A stretch of DNA of 34,529 nucleotides from an uncultured Methylococcaceae bacterium (GCA_903945375.1 CAJAVP010000039.1:1-34529), one strand, 5' to 3'; counted from the first letter of the stretch, positions 19,009 through 29,534 are shown. The notes: a model not told the origin generated them from the sequence alone. Translations and numbers: made by a program.

Positions 19009-20349
19009 ATGAAAACTTTATCAAAACATAAATGCCGAGCAACCGTTGTTGCTGCGGGTAGTCTGTTAGCAATGGGGTTGGTGGCAAATGATGTTGCCGC
19101 TGAAGGTTTATTTAAAGAGCTTGAAGGAACGATTGACCATTATGGTTTTAAAGTTGGTGCTTGGGCGAATGCTGGTATTACTTATAACGGCAATGAACCA
19201 GACAATAACTTTAATGGCCCGGTGACCTTTGGTGATCGAGCCAGTGAGTTCCAGCTCAATCAATTGAATTTGTTTGTGCAACGTGCTGTGGCGACAGAAG
19301 GGAGTGCTTGGGATTTTGGTGGTCGATTCGATATTATGTTTGGGACGGATTCTGTTTTTACCCAAGCTTATGGTGTGCCAGCCTTTGATGTGAATACTTT
19401 AGCGCCTATGCAAAGAAGCACTTGGGATTTGGATTTCTTAGGCAGTAATAGCAATCGATTTTACGATTTTGCGTTACCTCAAGCGTATTTAGAAACCTAT
19501 GTGCCAGTGGGTAATGGGTTAAATCTTAAAATCGGTCATTTTTATACGCCGATTGGCTTTGAAACCGTACCTGCACCGGATAATTTTTTCTATACCCATG
19601 CGTATACCATGCAATATGGCGAACCGTTTACCCATACCGGTATTATGGGTAACTATACGATCGATGAGCATTGGGCGGTAATGGGCGGTATCGTAACCGG
19701 CAGCTCGACTGGCGGTTGGGATGGTGGCTGGGATCAGCAGTTGGGTAATTGGGATGGTTTGGCTGGGGTGACGTGGACGAGTACGGATAAAGCCACTTCG
19801 TTGAATGTCGCCGGTACTTACGGCGGTACGTCTGAGCAGAGCAGTCAATCTTGGGGCATGTACAGTATTGTTTTAAAGCATAATATTAATGAAAAAACCC
19901 ATTTGATGCTGCAACATGATCATGGCTATGCTAATCAATCATTTGGCTTTAGCGGAATTGCCGATAACGAATGGTACGGCATTAATTCGCACCTGTATTA
20001 CGACGTGAGTGATAAGGTTGTGGCGGGTATTCGTGCGGAATGGTTCCGTGATCAAAATGGTTTCAGGGTTTGTTCGCCAGGGCGTGTGGCAGCGGCGACG
20101 GATAATAAAGGCGTGAGTTATGCGACTGGGGGAAATTTTTTATTTTTATCAACGTGTACACCGGCTAGTTATTATGAGTTTACAGCGGGTGTCACTTGGA
20201 AGCCTAAGCCTTGGTTAAGTTTGCGTCCTAACGTGCGTTATGATTTTGTTGAGGATGTGGCGACCGGCGCGGCTTTACCATTTAGTAATGGCAGCAAGGC
20301 TGTGACTGATCAAGTGTTATTCTCAACTGATTTTACGGTAACGTTCTAA
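19009..20349 (+). CDS. outer-membrane beta-barrel porin
   Basis: The 446-residue protein has a Sec signal peptide (cut likely after DVAA, residue 31) and ends in TVTF with the C-terminal phenylalanine typical of outer-membrane barrels. Alternating aromatic and polar strands run through the mature part (for example HYGFKVGAWANAGITYN and FYTHAYTMQYGEPFTHTG). It resembles the OmpL-like beta-barrel porin-2 group by overall style; I cannot name the substrate. A sigma-54 promoter and NtrC-like sites precede it, and it is divergent from glnA, so uptake of a nitrogen compound in nitrogen limitation is a fair inference. An AAGGAAG ribosome site precedes the ATG. Confidence 0.85.
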   Translation: MKTLSKHKCRATVVAAGSLLAMGLVANDVAAEGLFKELEGTIDHYGFKVGAWANAGITYNGNEPDNNFNGPVTFGDRASEFQLNQLNLFVQRAVATEGSAWDFGGRFDIMFGTDSVFTQAYGVPAFDVNTLAPMQRSTWDLDFLGSNSNRFYDFALPQAYLETYVPVGNGLNLKIGHFYTPIGFETVPAPDNFFYTHAYTMQYGEPFTHTGIMGNYTIDEHWAVMGGIVTGSSTGGWDGGWDQQLGNWDGLAGVTWTSTDKATSLNVAGTYGGTSEQSSQSWGMYSIVLKHNINEKTHLMLQHDHGYANQSFGFSGIADNEWYGINSHLYYDVSDKVVAGIRAEWFRDQNGFRVCSPGRVAAATDNKGVSYATGGNFLFLSTCTPASYYEFTAGVTWKPKPWLSLRPNVRYDFVEDVATGAALPFSNGSKAVTDQVLFSTDFTVTF

Positions 20350-20393
20350 GCTTGATTAAGTTGTTTGTGTGGAGTGGGAAGAGGGAAGGGTAG

Positions 20394-20425
20394 GTGTAGG
20401 TGTGAGTTAACGCTCACGCCTACAC
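20394..20425. terminator. bidirectional terminator between porin and tsaD
   Basis: GTGTAGGTGTGAG (20394-20406) pairs with CTCACGCCTACAC (20413-20425), 13 positions with one G-T pair and a six-base loop, followed by TATTTTG. It lies between the convergent porin and tsaD genes. Confidence 0.75.
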
Positions 20426-20440
20426 TATTTTGCTCAGTTT

Positions 20441-21451
20441 TTAAATTTTAGTCAGTCCATTTAGCGCCCAGCGCGGGTGGGCTGAAAATTCAAGTCCCTG
20501 TTGTTGTCCTGCCATTAATCGTTGGCAGCCGGCATAGGCGATCATCGCGCCATTATCGGTGCAAAATTCTAAGCGTGGAAAATAAATAGTGGCATTCAGT
20601 TGCTGAGTCATCTTTGATAGCTCGGTGCGAATGTGCTGATTGGCGCTGACACCGCCTGCGACCACCAGTTTGTCTAAGCCAGTTTGTAATAAAGCCCGTT
20701 TACATTTAATGGTCAGTGTGTCTGCAACCGCTTCTTGAAATGCCGCTGCAATATCCGCTCGGTCTTGTTCGCTTTGTGTTGAGGCGTTGATGGTGTTCAG
20801 TGCAAAAGTTTTTAAGCCGCTAAAACTAAAGTCTAGCCCGGGTCGGTCAGTCATGGGGCGCGGAAATTTAAGCCTGGCTGTGCCAGACTCGGCGAGTTTT
20901 GCGAGTTTTGCGCCGCCCGGATAGCTCAGTCCCAGTAATTTACCCGTTTTGTCAAAAGCTTCGCCCGCTGCATCATCGAGGGATTCCCCTAAAAGACAAT
21001 AGTTGCCGATATTTTCTACCTGTATTAATAAGGTGTGCCCCCCTGAAATTAATAGGGCGACAAACGGCATTTGTGGCGGATTTTTTTCTAGCATGGGGGC
21101 GAGTAGATGACCTTCCATGTGATGAACGGCAATGGCGGGGATTTGCCATGCCCAAGCTAAGCTTCTAGCGGTTGCTGCACCGACCAATAATGCGCCCATT
21201 AATCCAGGGCCTGCGGTGTAGGCGATGCCATTTATGTCCTTGTTATTTAATCTAGTTTCGCTGATCGACTGCTTGATTAATGGGACTATTTTGCGAATAT
21301 GATCGCGTGATGCCAGCTCAGGAACAACGCCGCCGTATTGGCTGTGCATGTCAATCTGACTATGCAGTTTATGATTAATTAAGCCTTGTTTTGAATGGTA
21401 AATGGCGATGCCAGTTTCGTCACAAGAGGTTTCTATGCCTAAAACATACAT
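20441..21451 (-). CDS. tsaD: tRNA threonylcarbamoyladenosine transferase TsaD
   Basis: TsaD (336 residues) transfers threonylcarbamoyl to A37 of tRNAs that read ANN codons, working with TsaB, TsaE and TsaC. The start [18 protein letters not shown], the metal-binding HHMEGH and the nucleotide motif ISGGHTLL are all as expected, and length is standard for bacteria. It is divergent from rpsU, a very common arrangement in Proteobacteria. HypF shares the same Kae1-like fold but is encoded separately at 7890-10148. Confidence 0.97.
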   Translation of the reverse strand: MYVLGIETSCDETGIAIYHSKQGLINHKLHSQIDMHSQYGGVVPELASRDHIRKIVPLIKQSISETRLNNKDINGIAYTAGPGLMGALLVGAATARSLAWAWQIPAIAVHHMEGHLLAPMLEKNPPQMPFVALLISGGHTLLIQVENIGNYCLLGESLDDAAGEAFDKTGKLLGLSYPGGAKLAKLAESGTARLKFPRPMTDRPGLDFSFSGLKTFALNTINASTQSEQDRADIAAAFQEAVADTLTIKCKRALLQTGLDKLVVAGGVSANQHIRTELSKMTQQLNATIYFPRLEFCTDNGAMIAYAGCQRLMAGQQQGLEFSAHPRWALNGLTKI

Positions 21452-21458
21452 TGAGTTT

Positions 21459-21487
21459 TTGATAAATGGAAAAGTTAAAGGTATAAT
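21459..21487 (+). promoter_or_regulatory. sigma-70 promoter of the rpsU operon
   Basis: TTGATA (21459-21464), 17 bases and TATAAT (21482-21487) form a near-consensus promoter. Transcription should begin around 21494, inside or just before a small hairpin TGGCTT-TTT-AAGCCA (21491-21505), about 60 bases before the rpsU start. Confidence 0.8.
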
Positions 21488-21555
21488 CGCTGGCTTTTTA
21501 AGCCAAATGAATCATTTGATTGATTTAAATATTAACATAGTTGGAACATTAAATA

Positions 21556-21789
21556 ATGCCGTCAGTAAAAATTAAAGAGAACGAACCTTTTGATATCGCT
21601 ATTCGCCGCTTTAAACGTGCTTGTGAAAAAGCAGGTGTGTTGGCAGAAGTCCGCCGCCGCGAGTTTTATGAAAAACCAACGGCTGAGCGTAAGCGTAAAG
21701 GTGCGGCAGCGGTTAAACGTCATTTGAAAAAACTGGCGAGAGAGCGGTATGCGTTGAAGAACTTACGTCGTGGTCGTCCAACCATCTAA
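21556..21789 (+). CDS. rpsU: 30S ribosomal protein S21
   Basis: S21 (77 residues) is a basic protein of the small subunit platform, needed for initiation on natural messages. The core [15 protein letters not shown] and [23 protein letters not shown] is typical. The C-terminal tail ([13 protein letters not shown]) is a few residues longer than and different from the 71-residue E. coli protein. It is the first gene of the macromolecular-synthesis operon. Confidence 0.97.
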   Translation: MPSVKIKENEPFDIAIRRFKRACEKAGVLAEVRRREFYEKPTAERKRKGAAAVKRHLKKLARERYALKNLRRGRPTI

Positions 21790-21807
21790 AATTTAATCAG
21801 GTTTGAT

Positions 21808-22257
21808 ATGGCAGATTTACTAACCGATCGTATCAAGGATGAGATGAAGTCCGCGATGAAAAGCGGCGATAAAGCAAGGCTGGGTGTCATTCGCTTAATC
21901 TTGTCAGCTGTCAAGCAAGTGGAAGTTGATGAGCGCATTGTTTTAGATGATGAGCGAACCATTCAAGTGCTGGATAAAATGCTCAAGCAGCGACGCGAGT
22001 CCATTCGTCAGTTTGCTGATGCAGGTAGGGATGATCTGGTGGTCATTGAGGAAGCTGAAGTTCTGGTAATTCAGGATTTTCTGCCACAAGCACTAACGGA
22101 TGCTGAGATTGAGGCAATGGTTAATACCGCCGTTGCAGAGTCTGGTGCGACATCGGTAAAGGAAATGGGTAAAGTTATGGCACTGCTCAAGTCAAAAATG
22201 CAGGGCAGGGCAGATATGTCGGTTGTGAGTGAAAAAATTAAGGCAGCTCTTGCTTGA
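21808..22257 (+). CDS. yqeY: GatB/YqeY domain protein
   Basis: This 149-residue, mainly helical protein matches the YqeY family, which corresponds to the tail domain of the amidotransferase subunit GatB and probably binds tRNA. Recognisable stretches are LTDRIKDEMKSAMKSGDKARLGVIRLILSA at the start and ESGATSVKEMGKVMALLKSKMQGRADMSVVS near the end. It sits 18 bases after rpsU, between rpsU and dnaG, which is frequent in Gammaproteobacteria outside the enterics. Its exact role is not known. Confidence 0.92.
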   Translation: MADLLTDRIKDEMKSAMKSGDKARLGVIRLILSAVKQVEVDERIVLDDERTIQVLDKMLKQRRESIRQFADAGRDDLVVIEEAEVLVIQDFLPQALTDAEIEAMVNTAVAESGATSVKEMGKVMALLKSKMQGRADMSVVSEKIKAALA

Positions 22258-22284
22258 GCAACTGAGTTGAGCCTGGATTGATTG

Positions 22285-24009
22285 ATGGTCGCTGGTAGGA
22301 TTCCTCAGGGCTTTATCCAAGAGCTTCTCGTGCGTGTTGATATTGTCAGTCTAATTGATTCTCTCGTTCCTTTAAAAAAGGCAGGGTCTAATTTCGTCGC
22401 CCGATGTCCTTTTCACGCTGAAAAAACGCCCAGTTTTTCTGTCAATCAAAAAAAACAGTTTTATCATTGCTTTGGCTGCAGCGTGTCTGGGAATGCGATT
22501 GGTTTTTTAATTGCCTTTAAGCATCTCGGTTTTGTCGAGGCTATTGAAGAGTTGGCCGATTTTGCTGGCATGGATATTCCTAGGGAAGCGTCAGCCGATA
22601 ACACCGGGCTGAGTAAGTCAGAGCTCAGTCGGCTATTTCAGGTCATGGAGCAAGTCGCTAATTTCTATGTAAAACAGTTGCGTTCTAGCGATCATGGTAA
22701 AAAAGGCGTTGCTTATTTAAAGCAGCGTGGCATTGAAGGTGTCATTGCTCAAGATTTTTTATTGGGCTATGCACCCGAAAATTGGCGGATTTTATTGGAT
22801 CAATTTGAGCAACACGAGTTGGTGCAGGTAGGTCTGTTAGGTATTAACGATAAGGGCGACTACTATGCTCGGTTTCGTAACCGAGTGATGTTTCCTATCA
22901 GAGATAAACGATCTAGGATTGTTGGATTTGGTGGCAGGGTATTAGATGATGCTTTGCCCAAGTACCTTAACTCGCCCGATACGGTCTTATTTCATAAAAG
23001 CCGTGAAATCTATGGATTACATGAGGTTATTAAGGCTAACGCTCGCCCTTTAAGAATTTTGGTCGTCGAGGGCTACATGGATGTGTTGGCTTTACATCAA
23101 TTGGGCTTGACGTATTCAGTGGCTACGTTAGGGACGGCCATTTCACAGTCTCATGTCGAGTTGTTATTTCGATTTAGTCCGGAATTAGTATTTTGTTTTG
23201 ATGGTGATAATGCCGGTAGAGCGGCGGCATGGAAAGCGCTGAGCGTGGTTATTCCTCTACTAAAGGATGGTCGAGTTGTACGATTTATGACGCTGCCACA
23301 ACAGCATGACCCTGACTCTCTGGTGAGGGATGAGGGGGCGGAGCGATTTGTGGATAGAATGGTTTATGCGCCAATTTTCTCAGACTATTTCTTTGCTCAC
23401 TATGAAAATGATTTAAAAGCGACCGAGATAGAGATTCGTTCACGAGCTATCAAAGAAGTGAGGGCTTATCTTGCTCAGCTGCCATTAGGGGCTTTTAGAG
23501 ATGAGATGTTTGAGCGACTTTCTGGCTTTATAAAGCGGCAAGTGGTTGATAGTGATTCGGATTTGGCTTATCAGAGTCAGCAAAAAACGTATCGGCGTAA
23601 AAGTCCAAGACCATCGCTACCAAGTTTGGTGATGGCGATGCTGTTACAAAACCCTTGGCTAATTGATATTGTTGAGCAAAAAGAACTAGACTTGGAGCAG
23701 CTAGAGTTTGAGGGTGTTGATAAATTTATCAGCATATTACAAGTCATTACTGAGTATAAGCCGGCAAACTGCGGGCTCTTAACAGAAATTTTCCGAGGTC
23801 ATGCGGATCAGGCGATTATTGACAAGTTGGTTTCATTGGATTTATTGATTCCGGAAGACGGTGTAGAAGTTGAGTTTGGTGATGCTCTGGACAAGTTGTT
23901 AGTCATGGCAAGAGCAGTCAGTACAGACAGACTATTAGTGCGGGCGAGGGAGAAGGAGTTAACGCCAGAAGAGAAAAAAAGATTGCTTCAAATGCTTGCC
24001 GATAAATAG
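22285..24009 (+). CDS. dnaG: DNA primase DnaG
   Basis: DnaG (574 residues) makes the RNA primers for replication. The N-terminal zinc site is C41, H44, C62, C65 (CPFHAEKTPSF to HCFGC). The catalytic Toprim core shows VVEGYMDVLAL and FCFDGDNAGR. The C-terminal part of about 150 residues is the less conserved DnaB-binding region. I chose the ATG at 22285; a TTG directly before it would add one residue. It begins 27 bases after yqeY and precedes rpoD. Confidence 0.96.
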   Translation: MVAGRIPQGFIQELLVRVDIVSLIDSLVPLKKAGSNFVARCPFHAEKTPSFSVNQKKQFYHCFGCSVSGNAIGFLIAFKHLGFVEAIEELADFAGMDIPREASADNTGLSKSELSRLFQVMEQVANFYVKQLRSSDHGKKGVAYLKQRGIEGVIAQDFLLGYAPENWRILLDQFEQHELVQVGLLGINDKGDYYARFRNRVMFPIRDKRSRIVGFGGRVLDDALPKYLNSPDTVLFHKSREIYGLHEVIKANARPLRILVVEGYMDVLALHQLGLTYSVATLGTAISQSHVELLFRFSPELVFCFDGDNAGRAAAWKALSVVIPLLKDGRVVRFMTLPQQHDPDSLVRDEGAERFVDRMVYAPIFSDYFFAHYENDLKATEIEIRSRAIKEVRAYLAQLPLGAFRDEMFERLSGFIKRQVVDSDSDLAYQSQQKTYRRKSPRPSLPSLVMAMLLQNPWLIDIVEQKELDLEQLEFEGVDKFISILQVITEYKPANCGLLTEIFRGHADQAIIDKLVSLDLLIPEDGVEVEFGDALDKLLVMARAVSTDRLLVRAREKELTPEEKKRLLQMLADK

Positions 24010-24089
24010 GTCGGTGCAACTAATTGAAAATTAAAGTTAATAATCTGTTCAGTAATTTCACGCTGAAAAAGGTGTACGGTGAGAAAATG

Positions 24090-25898
24090 ATGAATCAAGA
24101 ACATCAGCAGTCCCAACTTAAGCAGTTGATTGCCAAAGGTAAAATACAAGGTTATTTAACCTATGCTGAGGTCAACGATCATCTGCCTAGTGATATTGTC
24201 GATCCTGAACAAATTGAAGACATCATTAGCATGATTAATGACATGGGGATTCAAGTCTACGAGGTTGCGCCAGACGAAGATTCCCTGATAACCGATTCAG
24301 CGACGGTGACTACGGACGATGAGGACGCAGAAGAGGTTGCCGCTTTAGCGTCAGTCGACAGTGAATTTGGGAGAACGACAGACCCTGTGCGTATGTACAT
24401 GCGTGAAATGGGTTCTGTTGAGTTGCTGACTCGTGCAGACGAGTTAAAAATCGCTAAGCGTATCGAAGAAGGTCAGCAACAATTGGTTAAGGCGATTTCG
24501 CGGTCTTGTGTTGTTGTTGAGGATTTTTTGCAATCGTTTGATTCAATCTCAGGTGAGGAAGGCGGAATTCGATTAACCGACTTAATCTCTGGTTTTGTCG
24601 ATTTAACAGAGCCTGAAGATTTGATTACAGCTCAACCGATTGGCGATGTGGTTGTGGATGCAGCTCCAGAAGATGAATTAAAAGGACTAAATTATGAAGA
24701 AGTACAAGAAAAAGTACACGCTTTAAGGTGTCAATTGGACGCTGCCTCTGCGGCAATTAAAGCACATGGCTACACTAGCGAAGCCACTGATAATGAGTTT
24801 GAGATATTGGCCGATTTGTTCATGGAGTTTAAATGGGCACCGCAATATCTTAAGAAATTAACGGCTATTATTCCTAATGGTATTGCCATTGTCAGAGAGC
24901 AAGAGCGATTTATTCTGGAGGCGTTTGTTAAATACGCCAAAATGCCGCGTAAAGACTTTATTGTGTCTTTTACCGATCATGAGTCAGATGCTATCTGGCT
25001 AGATGGCTATTTGGATGAAAAACATGAGTATGCACAATATCTTAAGCCCTATGAAAAAGAGCTAAGAAAAGCACAGCGGATCTTGTCGGATATCGAAGCT
25101 GAATACGGTTTAACTATCAATGGCTTGAAAGATATCAATCGGCGTATGTCCATTGGCGAGGCAAAAGCGCGTCGTGCCAAAAAAGAAATGATTGAGGCTA
25201 ATTTAAGGCTGGTTATTTCTATTGCAAAAAAATATACCAATCGTGGTTTGCAATTTTTGGACTTGATTCAAGAAGGCAATATTGGTTTAATGAAAGCAGT
25301 TGATAAGTTTGAATACCGGCGCGGTTATAAATTTTCAACCTATGCAACGTGGTGGATTAGGCAAGCCATTACGCGGTCTATTGCAGATCAAGCAAGAACG
25401 ATCCGTATTCCTGTACACATGATTGAAACTATCAATAAGTTGAACAGGATATCAAGGCAAATCCTTCAAGAAATGGGACGTGAAGCGACCCCTGAAGAGT
25501 TGGCGGAGCGCATGGAAATGCCAGAAGACAAAGTGCGTAAGGTCTTGAAAATTGCCAAAGAGCCCATTTCAATGGAGACACCAATTGGCGATGATGAAGA
25601 TTCCCATTTGGGAGATTTCATAGAGGATGGTAAAGTATTGTCGCCTGTTGAAGCAGCGACCATAGCGGGTTTGCGAGAATCGACTCAAAACGTGTTGGCT
25701 GGATTAACCGCTAGGGAAGCAAAAGTTCTGCGTATGCGGTTTGGTATCAACATGAATACCGATCACACCTTGGAAGAAGTCGGTAAACAGTTTGATGTCA
25801 CACGTGAGAGGATTCGGCAAATTGAAGCCAAAGCACTCAGAAAGCTAAGACATCCATCGAGATCAGAGCAATTACGCTGCTTTTTGGATGGTGAGTAA
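24090..25898 (+). CDS. rpoD: RNA polymerase sigma-70 factor RpoD
   Basis: This is the housekeeping sigma factor, 602 residues. Region 1.1 is acidic ([19 protein letters not shown]), region 1.2 is [11 protein letters not shown], and the non-essential insert follows. Region 2 contains [21 protein letters not shown] and [15 protein letters not shown], and region 4 ends in a helix-turn-helix ([18 protein letters not shown]). I chose the ATG at 24090 because GGTGAG lies six bases before it. The frame is open further upstream to 24024, and the ATG at 24087 is the nearest alternative. The tRNA gene starts eight bases after the stop. Confidence 0.97.
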   Translation: MNQEHQQSQLKQLIAKGKIQGYLTYAEVNDHLPSDIVDPEQIEDIISMINDMGIQVYEVAPDEDSLITDSATVTTDDEDAEEVAALASVDSEFGRTTDPVRMYMREMGSVELLTRADELKIAKRIEEGQQQLVKAISRSCVVVEDFLQSFDSISGEEGGIRLTDLISGFVDLTEPEDLITAQPIGDVVVDAAPEDELKGLNYEEVQEKVHALRCQLDAASAAIKAHGYTSEATDNEFEILADLFMEFKWAPQYLKKLTAIIPNGIAIVREQERFILEAFVKYAKMPRKDFIVSFTDHESDAIWLDGYLDEKHEYAQYLKPYEKELRKAQRILSDIEAEYGLTINGLKDINRRMSIGEAKARRAKKEMIEANLRLVISIAKKYTNRGLQFLDLIQEGNIGLMKAVDKFEYRRGYKFSTYATWWIRQAITRSIADQARTIRIPVHMIETINKLNRISRQILQEMGREATPEELAERMEMPEDKVRKVLKIAKEPISMETPIGDDEDSHLGDFIEDGKVLSPVEAATIAGLRESTQNVLAGLTAREAKVLRMRFGINMNTDHTLEEVGKQFDVTRERIRQIEAKALRKLRHPSRSEQLRCFLDGE

Positions 25899-25906
25899 CA
25901 CAAATA

Positions 25907-25983
25907 GGGCCATTAGCTCAGTTGGTTAGAGCGTCCGACTCATAATCGGCAGGTCGTAGGTTCAAGTCCTACATGGCCCACCA
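25907..25983 (+). tRNA. tRNA with CAU anticodon, probably tRNA-Ile2 (lysidine type)
   Basis: The 77-base gene folds fully. The acceptor is GGGCCAT/ATGGCCC with discriminator A and encoded CCA, and the anticodon loop is CTCATAA. The T arm is GTAGG-TTCAAGT-CCTAC. The pairs C4-G69 and C5-G68 in the acceptor are those known to guide TilS, whereas E. coli elongator Met tRNA has U-A and A-U there. The T-loop region also follows the E. coli tRNA-Ile2 sequence. I therefore call it isoleucine, reading AUA after lysidine modification. An automatic tool may report Met. Confidence 0.8.
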
Positions 25984-25992
25984 CAACATATT

Positions 25993-26014
25993 AAGGCTGC
26001 TTGTGCAGCCTTTT
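25993..26014 (+). terminator. terminator after the tRNA
   Basis: AAGGCTGC-TTGT-GCAGCCTT forms a perfect 8-bp stem with a short loop, followed by further T bases. It ends the rpsU to tRNA transcript before metK. Confidence 0.88.
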
Positions 26015-26049
26015 GTCTATCTGGATTTTTATATTTTTAGGGGTTAAGC

Positions 26050-27210
26050 ATGAGCAGTAATTTCATTTTTACATCAGAATCCGTTTCAGAAGGGCATCCA
26101 GATAAAGTTGCCGATCAGATATCCGATGCGGTATTAGATGCGTTATTGGCGCAAGATCCAAAATCTCGCGTGGCTTGTGAAACCTTAGTTAAAACCGGCA
26201 TGGTGGTTCTGGCGGGTGAAATCACTACCAATGCTTGGGTTGATACCGAAGCCTTAGTCAGAAAAGTGGTTTGTGATATCGGTTATGATCATGGTGATAT
26301 TGGCTTTGATGGACAAAGCTGCGCTGTGTTAAATGCCATCGGTAAACAGTCAGCTGATATCGCTATGGGTGTTGATGAAGGCGATGATCACGAACAAGGT
26401 GCCGGTGACCAAGGTTTAATGTTTGGTTATGCGAGCAATGAAACTGATGTGTTTATGCCCGCGCCTATCACCTATTCACACTTATTGGTTAAACGCCAGG
26501 CTGAAGTTCGTAAAAATAAAACTTTGCCTTGGTTAAGACCTGATGCTAAAAGTCAAATTACCTTCCGTTATGAAAATAACAAACCGGTAGCCATTGATGC
26601 TGTGGTTTTATCCACCCAGCATTCACCTGAAATTGGCACAAAAGCTCTGCATGAAGCAGTGATGGATGAAATCATTCTGCATGTATTGCCAAAAGAATGG
26701 CTACATAAAGAGACTAAATATTTCATTAACCCAACCGGACAATTTATTATCGGCGGCCCTGTTGGCGATTGCGGCTTAACCGGTCGTAAAATCATTGTTG
26801 ATACTTACGGCGGTATGGCAAGACATGGTGGCGGGGCTTTCTCTGGTAAAGATCCTTCAAAAGTTGACCGTTCTGCTGCGTATATGGCGCGTTATGTCGC
26901 TAAAAACATCGTTGCAGCGGGGTTAGCTGAGCGTTGTGAAATACAAGTTTCTTATGCAATTGGTGTTGCTGAACCGACATCAATCACGGTAGAAACATTC
27001 GGTACAAGCAAATTAAGCGAAGATCGTTTAGTACAAATCGTTCGTGAACATTTTGACTTGCGACCTAAAGGTTTGATTGCACAATTAGACTTATTAAAGC
27101 CTATTTATCAAGCCACTGCCTCGTATGGTCATTTTGGTCGTACTGAAGAGAGCTTTAGCTGGGAAAAAACCGATAAAGTCGATGCTTTAAAAGATGCTGC
27201 TGGCATTTAA
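26050..27210 (+). CDS. metK: S-adenosylmethionine synthetase
   Basis: MetK (386 residues) makes SAM from methionine and ATP. Signatures are [21 protein letters not shown] at the start, the hexapeptide GAGDQG and the phosphate-binding [16 protein letters not shown]. The ATG has AGGGG a few bases upstream. The gap from the tRNA terminator is only about 35 bases, and I see no SAM riboswitch in it. ahcY follows after 20 bases, forming an activated-methyl-cycle pair. Confidence 0.98.
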   Translation: MSSNFIFTSESVSEGHPDKVADQISDAVLDALLAQDPKSRVACETLVKTGMVVLAGEITTNAWVDTEALVRKVVCDIGYDHGDIGFDGQSCAVLNAIGKQSADIAMGVDEGDDHEQGAGDQGLMFGYASNETDVFMPAPITYSHLLVKRQAEVRKNKTLPWLRPDAKSQITFRYENNKPVAIDAVVLSTQHSPEIGTKALHEAVMDEIILHVLPKEWLHKETKYFINPTGQFIIGGPVGDCGLTGRKIIVDTYGGMARHGGGAFSGKDPSKVDRSAAYMARYVAKNIVAAGLAERCEIQVSYAIGVAEPTSITVETFGTSKLSEDRLVQIVREHFDLRPKGLIAQLDLLKPIYQATASYGHFGRTEESFSWEKTDKVDALKDAAGI

Positions 27211-27230
27211 TATTAATAATAGGATAACAA

Positions 27231-28523
27231 ATGAGCTTTCAAGACTATAAAATTGCCGATATCGCTTTAGCCGATTGGGGTCGTAAAGAAATTAATATCG
27301 CTGAAACTGAAATGCCCGGTTTAATGGCGCTGCGTGAAGAATTCGGCGCACAGCAACCGTTAAAAGATGCGCGTATTGCAGGTTGTTTACATATGACCAT
27401 TCAAACCGCAGTATTAATCGAAACCTTGACCGCTTTAGGTGCGGAAGTGCGCTGGTCATCGTGCAATATTTTTTCAACGCAAGACCATGCGGCGGCGGCT
27501 ATTGCAGCGGCAAATATTCCTGTTTTTGCTTGGAAAGGCGAAACAGAAGCGGAAGCAGATTGGTGTATTGAGCAAACAATTGAAGGCCCAGATGGCTGGC
27601 GTCCCAATATGATTTTGGATGACGGCGGTGATTTAACCAACATGATGCACGACAAATACCCTGAGTTGATGGCGGGTGTTAAAGGGCTGTCTGAAGAAAC
27701 AACGACGGGCGTATTGCGTTTGTACGAGCGCGTAGCCAAAGGCACGTTGAAAGTGCCTGCCTTTAACGTCAATGATTCAGTAACCAAATCAAAATTTGAT
27801 AACTTATACGGTTGCCGTGAATCATTAGTGGACGGTATTAAACGCGCGACGGATGTCATGATTGCAGGAAAAATCGCGGTAGTTTGCGGTTATGGGGATG
27901 TGGGCAAAGGCTGTGCACAATCTCTACGTGGCTTAGGCGCAACGGTTTGGATTACTGAAATTGATCCAATTTGCGCTCTACAAGCGACAATGGAAGGTTA
28001 TCGCGTGGTGACGATGGAAGAAGCAGCTCCGCTAGCTAATATTTTTGTATCGGCGACGGGTAATTTCCATATTATTACGCACGAACACATGACAGCCATG
28101 AGAAATCAGGCGATCGTTTGTAACATTGGTCATTTTGATTCTGAAATTGATATTGCATCGTTGCGTCAATACCCATGGGAAAACATTAAACCTCAAGTGG
28201 ATCATGTTATTTTTCCTGATGGCAAACGTTTAATTATTTTGGCAGAAGGTCGTTTGGTGAATCTGGGTTGTGCGACAGGCCATCCAAGCTTTGTCATGTC
28301 TAACTCATTTTGTAATCAAGTATTAGCGCAAATGGAATTGTGGGCAAATGCGTCCAGCTACGAAAATAAAGTTTATATTTTGCCAAAAATCTTAGACGAA
28401 AAAGTAGCGCGTTCACATTTGAAACAATTAGGTGCAAATCTGACAGTTTTAAGTGATGTCCAAGCCAAGTACATTAATGTACCGGTTGATGGGCCTTATA
28501 AAGCGGATCATTACCGCTACTAA
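27231..28523 (+). CDS. ahcY: S-adenosylhomocysteine hydrolase
   Basis: AhcY (430 residues) splits S-adenosylhomocysteine to adenosine and homocysteine, removing the inhibitor of methyltransferases. The NAD-binding motif [18 protein letters not shown] and the C-terminal [13 protein letters not shown] tail that closes over NAD in the tetramer are intact, as is the catalytic [13 protein letters not shown] segment. A TAGGATAA ribosome site precedes the ATG. It is co-transcribed with metK. Confidence 0.98.
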   Translation: MSFQDYKIADIALADWGRKEINIAETEMPGLMALREEFGAQQPLKDARIAGCLHMTIQTAVLIETLTALGAEVRWSSCNIFSTQDHAAAAIAAANIPVFAWKGETEAEADWCIEQTIEGPDGWRPNMILDDGGDLTNMMHDKYPELMAGVKGLSEETTTGVLRLYERVAKGTLKVPAFNVNDSVTKSKFDNLYGCRESLVDGIKRATDVMIAGKIAVVCGYGDVGKGCAQSLRGLGATVWITEIDPICALQATMEGYRVVTMEEAAPLANIFVSATGNFHIITHEHMTAMRNQAIVCNIGHFDSEIDIASLRQYPWENIKPQVDHVIFPDGKRLIILAEGRLVNLGCATGHPSFVMSNSFCNQVLAQMELWANASSYENKVYILPKILDEKVARSHLKQLGANLTVLSDVQAKYINVPVDGPYKADHYRY

Positions 28524-28539
28524 GTTACAAGAGCGTTAG

Positions 28540-28596
28540 TTAAATTACCGCCATTTCTTCACTGTATATTGTGTCGTAGCCGTGGCGGTAGTTTAA
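28540..28596 (+). promoter_or_regulatory. 14-bp inverted repeat between ahcY and metF
   Basis: TTAAATTACCGCCA (28540-28553) pairs with TGGCGGTAGTTTAA (28583-28596), 13 of 14 plus a G-T pair, over a 29-base loop. There is no T run after it. It may end ahcY transcription weakly, or be a leader structure for metF (start 28686). It does not follow the S-adenosylhomocysteine riboswitch pattern I know. Confidence 0.5.
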
Positions 28597-28685
28597 TGGC
28601 TTATCAAAACGGCGGCACTTATACTCGTCTCGCTTTGTTTTTCCTTCCGCGTTTATGAAAGTCCTTAGCTAATCAGGCTTTACTT

Positions 28686-29534
28686 ATGCAACAAAAAAAA
28701 CATTCCCAATTATTCAGTTTTGAATTTTATCCCCCAAAAACAGAAGAGGGAGCAGCCAGTTTACAAGCGGTTTATGAAAAATTATCGGCAAGGAATCCCG
28801 ACTTTTTTTCTGTGACGTTTGGTGCAGGCGGCTCAACCCGCGATAAAACCTTTGATACGGTTGTTGAGATTCAAAGCAAAGGTTTCTCAGCTGCTCCTCA
28901 TTTATCTTGTGTGGCATCTACCAAAGCCAACATCCGTAACATTCTTAATAGCTATCGTGAAAATGGTATCAATAAAATTGTCGCCTTACGCGGTGATATG
29001 CCTTCTGGAATGATGTCGGCGGGTGAATTTCGTTTTGCGAATGAATTGGTCGAGTTTATCCGTGCTGAGACAGGGGATCATTTTCATATTAATGTGGCGG
29101 CTTACCCAGAAGTTCATCCACAAGCCGTAAACGCCAACGAAGATTTTAAAAATTTCAAACGCAAAGTAGATGCCGGTGCGAATGCGGCAATTACTCAGTA
29201 TTTTTATAATGCGGAGGCGTATTTCTACTTTGTGGATAATTGTCAAAAACATGGTATTGATATTCCTATTTTCCCGGGGATTATGCCGATTATCCAATAC
29301 ACTCAATTGTTTCGTTTTTCAGAAATGTGTGGAGCGGATATTCCGCGCTGGATGCGTAAGCGGCTTGAATCTTATGGCGATGACCGGCAGGCTATTCAGG
29401 CATTTGGTTTAGAATTGGTCACTGATCTTTGCCAGCGTTTACTGGATTTTGGTGCCCCCGGCTTACATTTTTACACAATGAATCAATCTGCGCCGACTTT
29501 AGCCATTTTGGAAAATCTAAAATTGACGGATTAG
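28686..29534 (+). CDS. metF: 5,10-methylenetetrahydrofolate reductase
   Basis: MetF (282 residues) reduces methylene-THF to methyl-THF, the methyl donor for methionine synthesis, with FAD and NADH. It is a TIM barrel. The start FSFEFYPPKTEEGAASL, the segment VTFGAGGSTRDKT and ALRGDMPSG are conserved signatures. It follows ahcY by about 160 bases that hold the inverted repeat at 28540-28596. It feeds the methyl cycle whose SAM and homocysteine steps are encoded just upstream. Confidence 0.97.
   Translation: MQQKKHSQLFSFEFYPPKTEEGAASLQAVYEKLSARNPDFFSVTFGAGGSTRDKTFDTVVEIQSKGFSAAPHLSCVASTKANIRNILNSYRENGINKIVALRGDMPSGMMSAGEFRFANELVEFIRAETGDHFHINVAAYPEVHPQAVNANEDFKNFKRKVDAGANAAITQYFYNAEAYFYFVDNCQKHGIDIPIFPGIMPIIQYTQLFRFSEMCGADIPRWMRKRLESYGDDRQAIQAFGLELVTDLCQRLLDFGAPGLHFYTMNQSAPTLAILENLKLTD

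Noticed and set aside
26013-26049. SAM riboswitch before metK, or S-adenosylhomocysteine riboswitch before ahcY
   Set aside because: Only about 35 bases separate the tRNA terminator from metK, and 20 bases separate metK from ahcY. That is too short for any known class, and no matching motif is seen.
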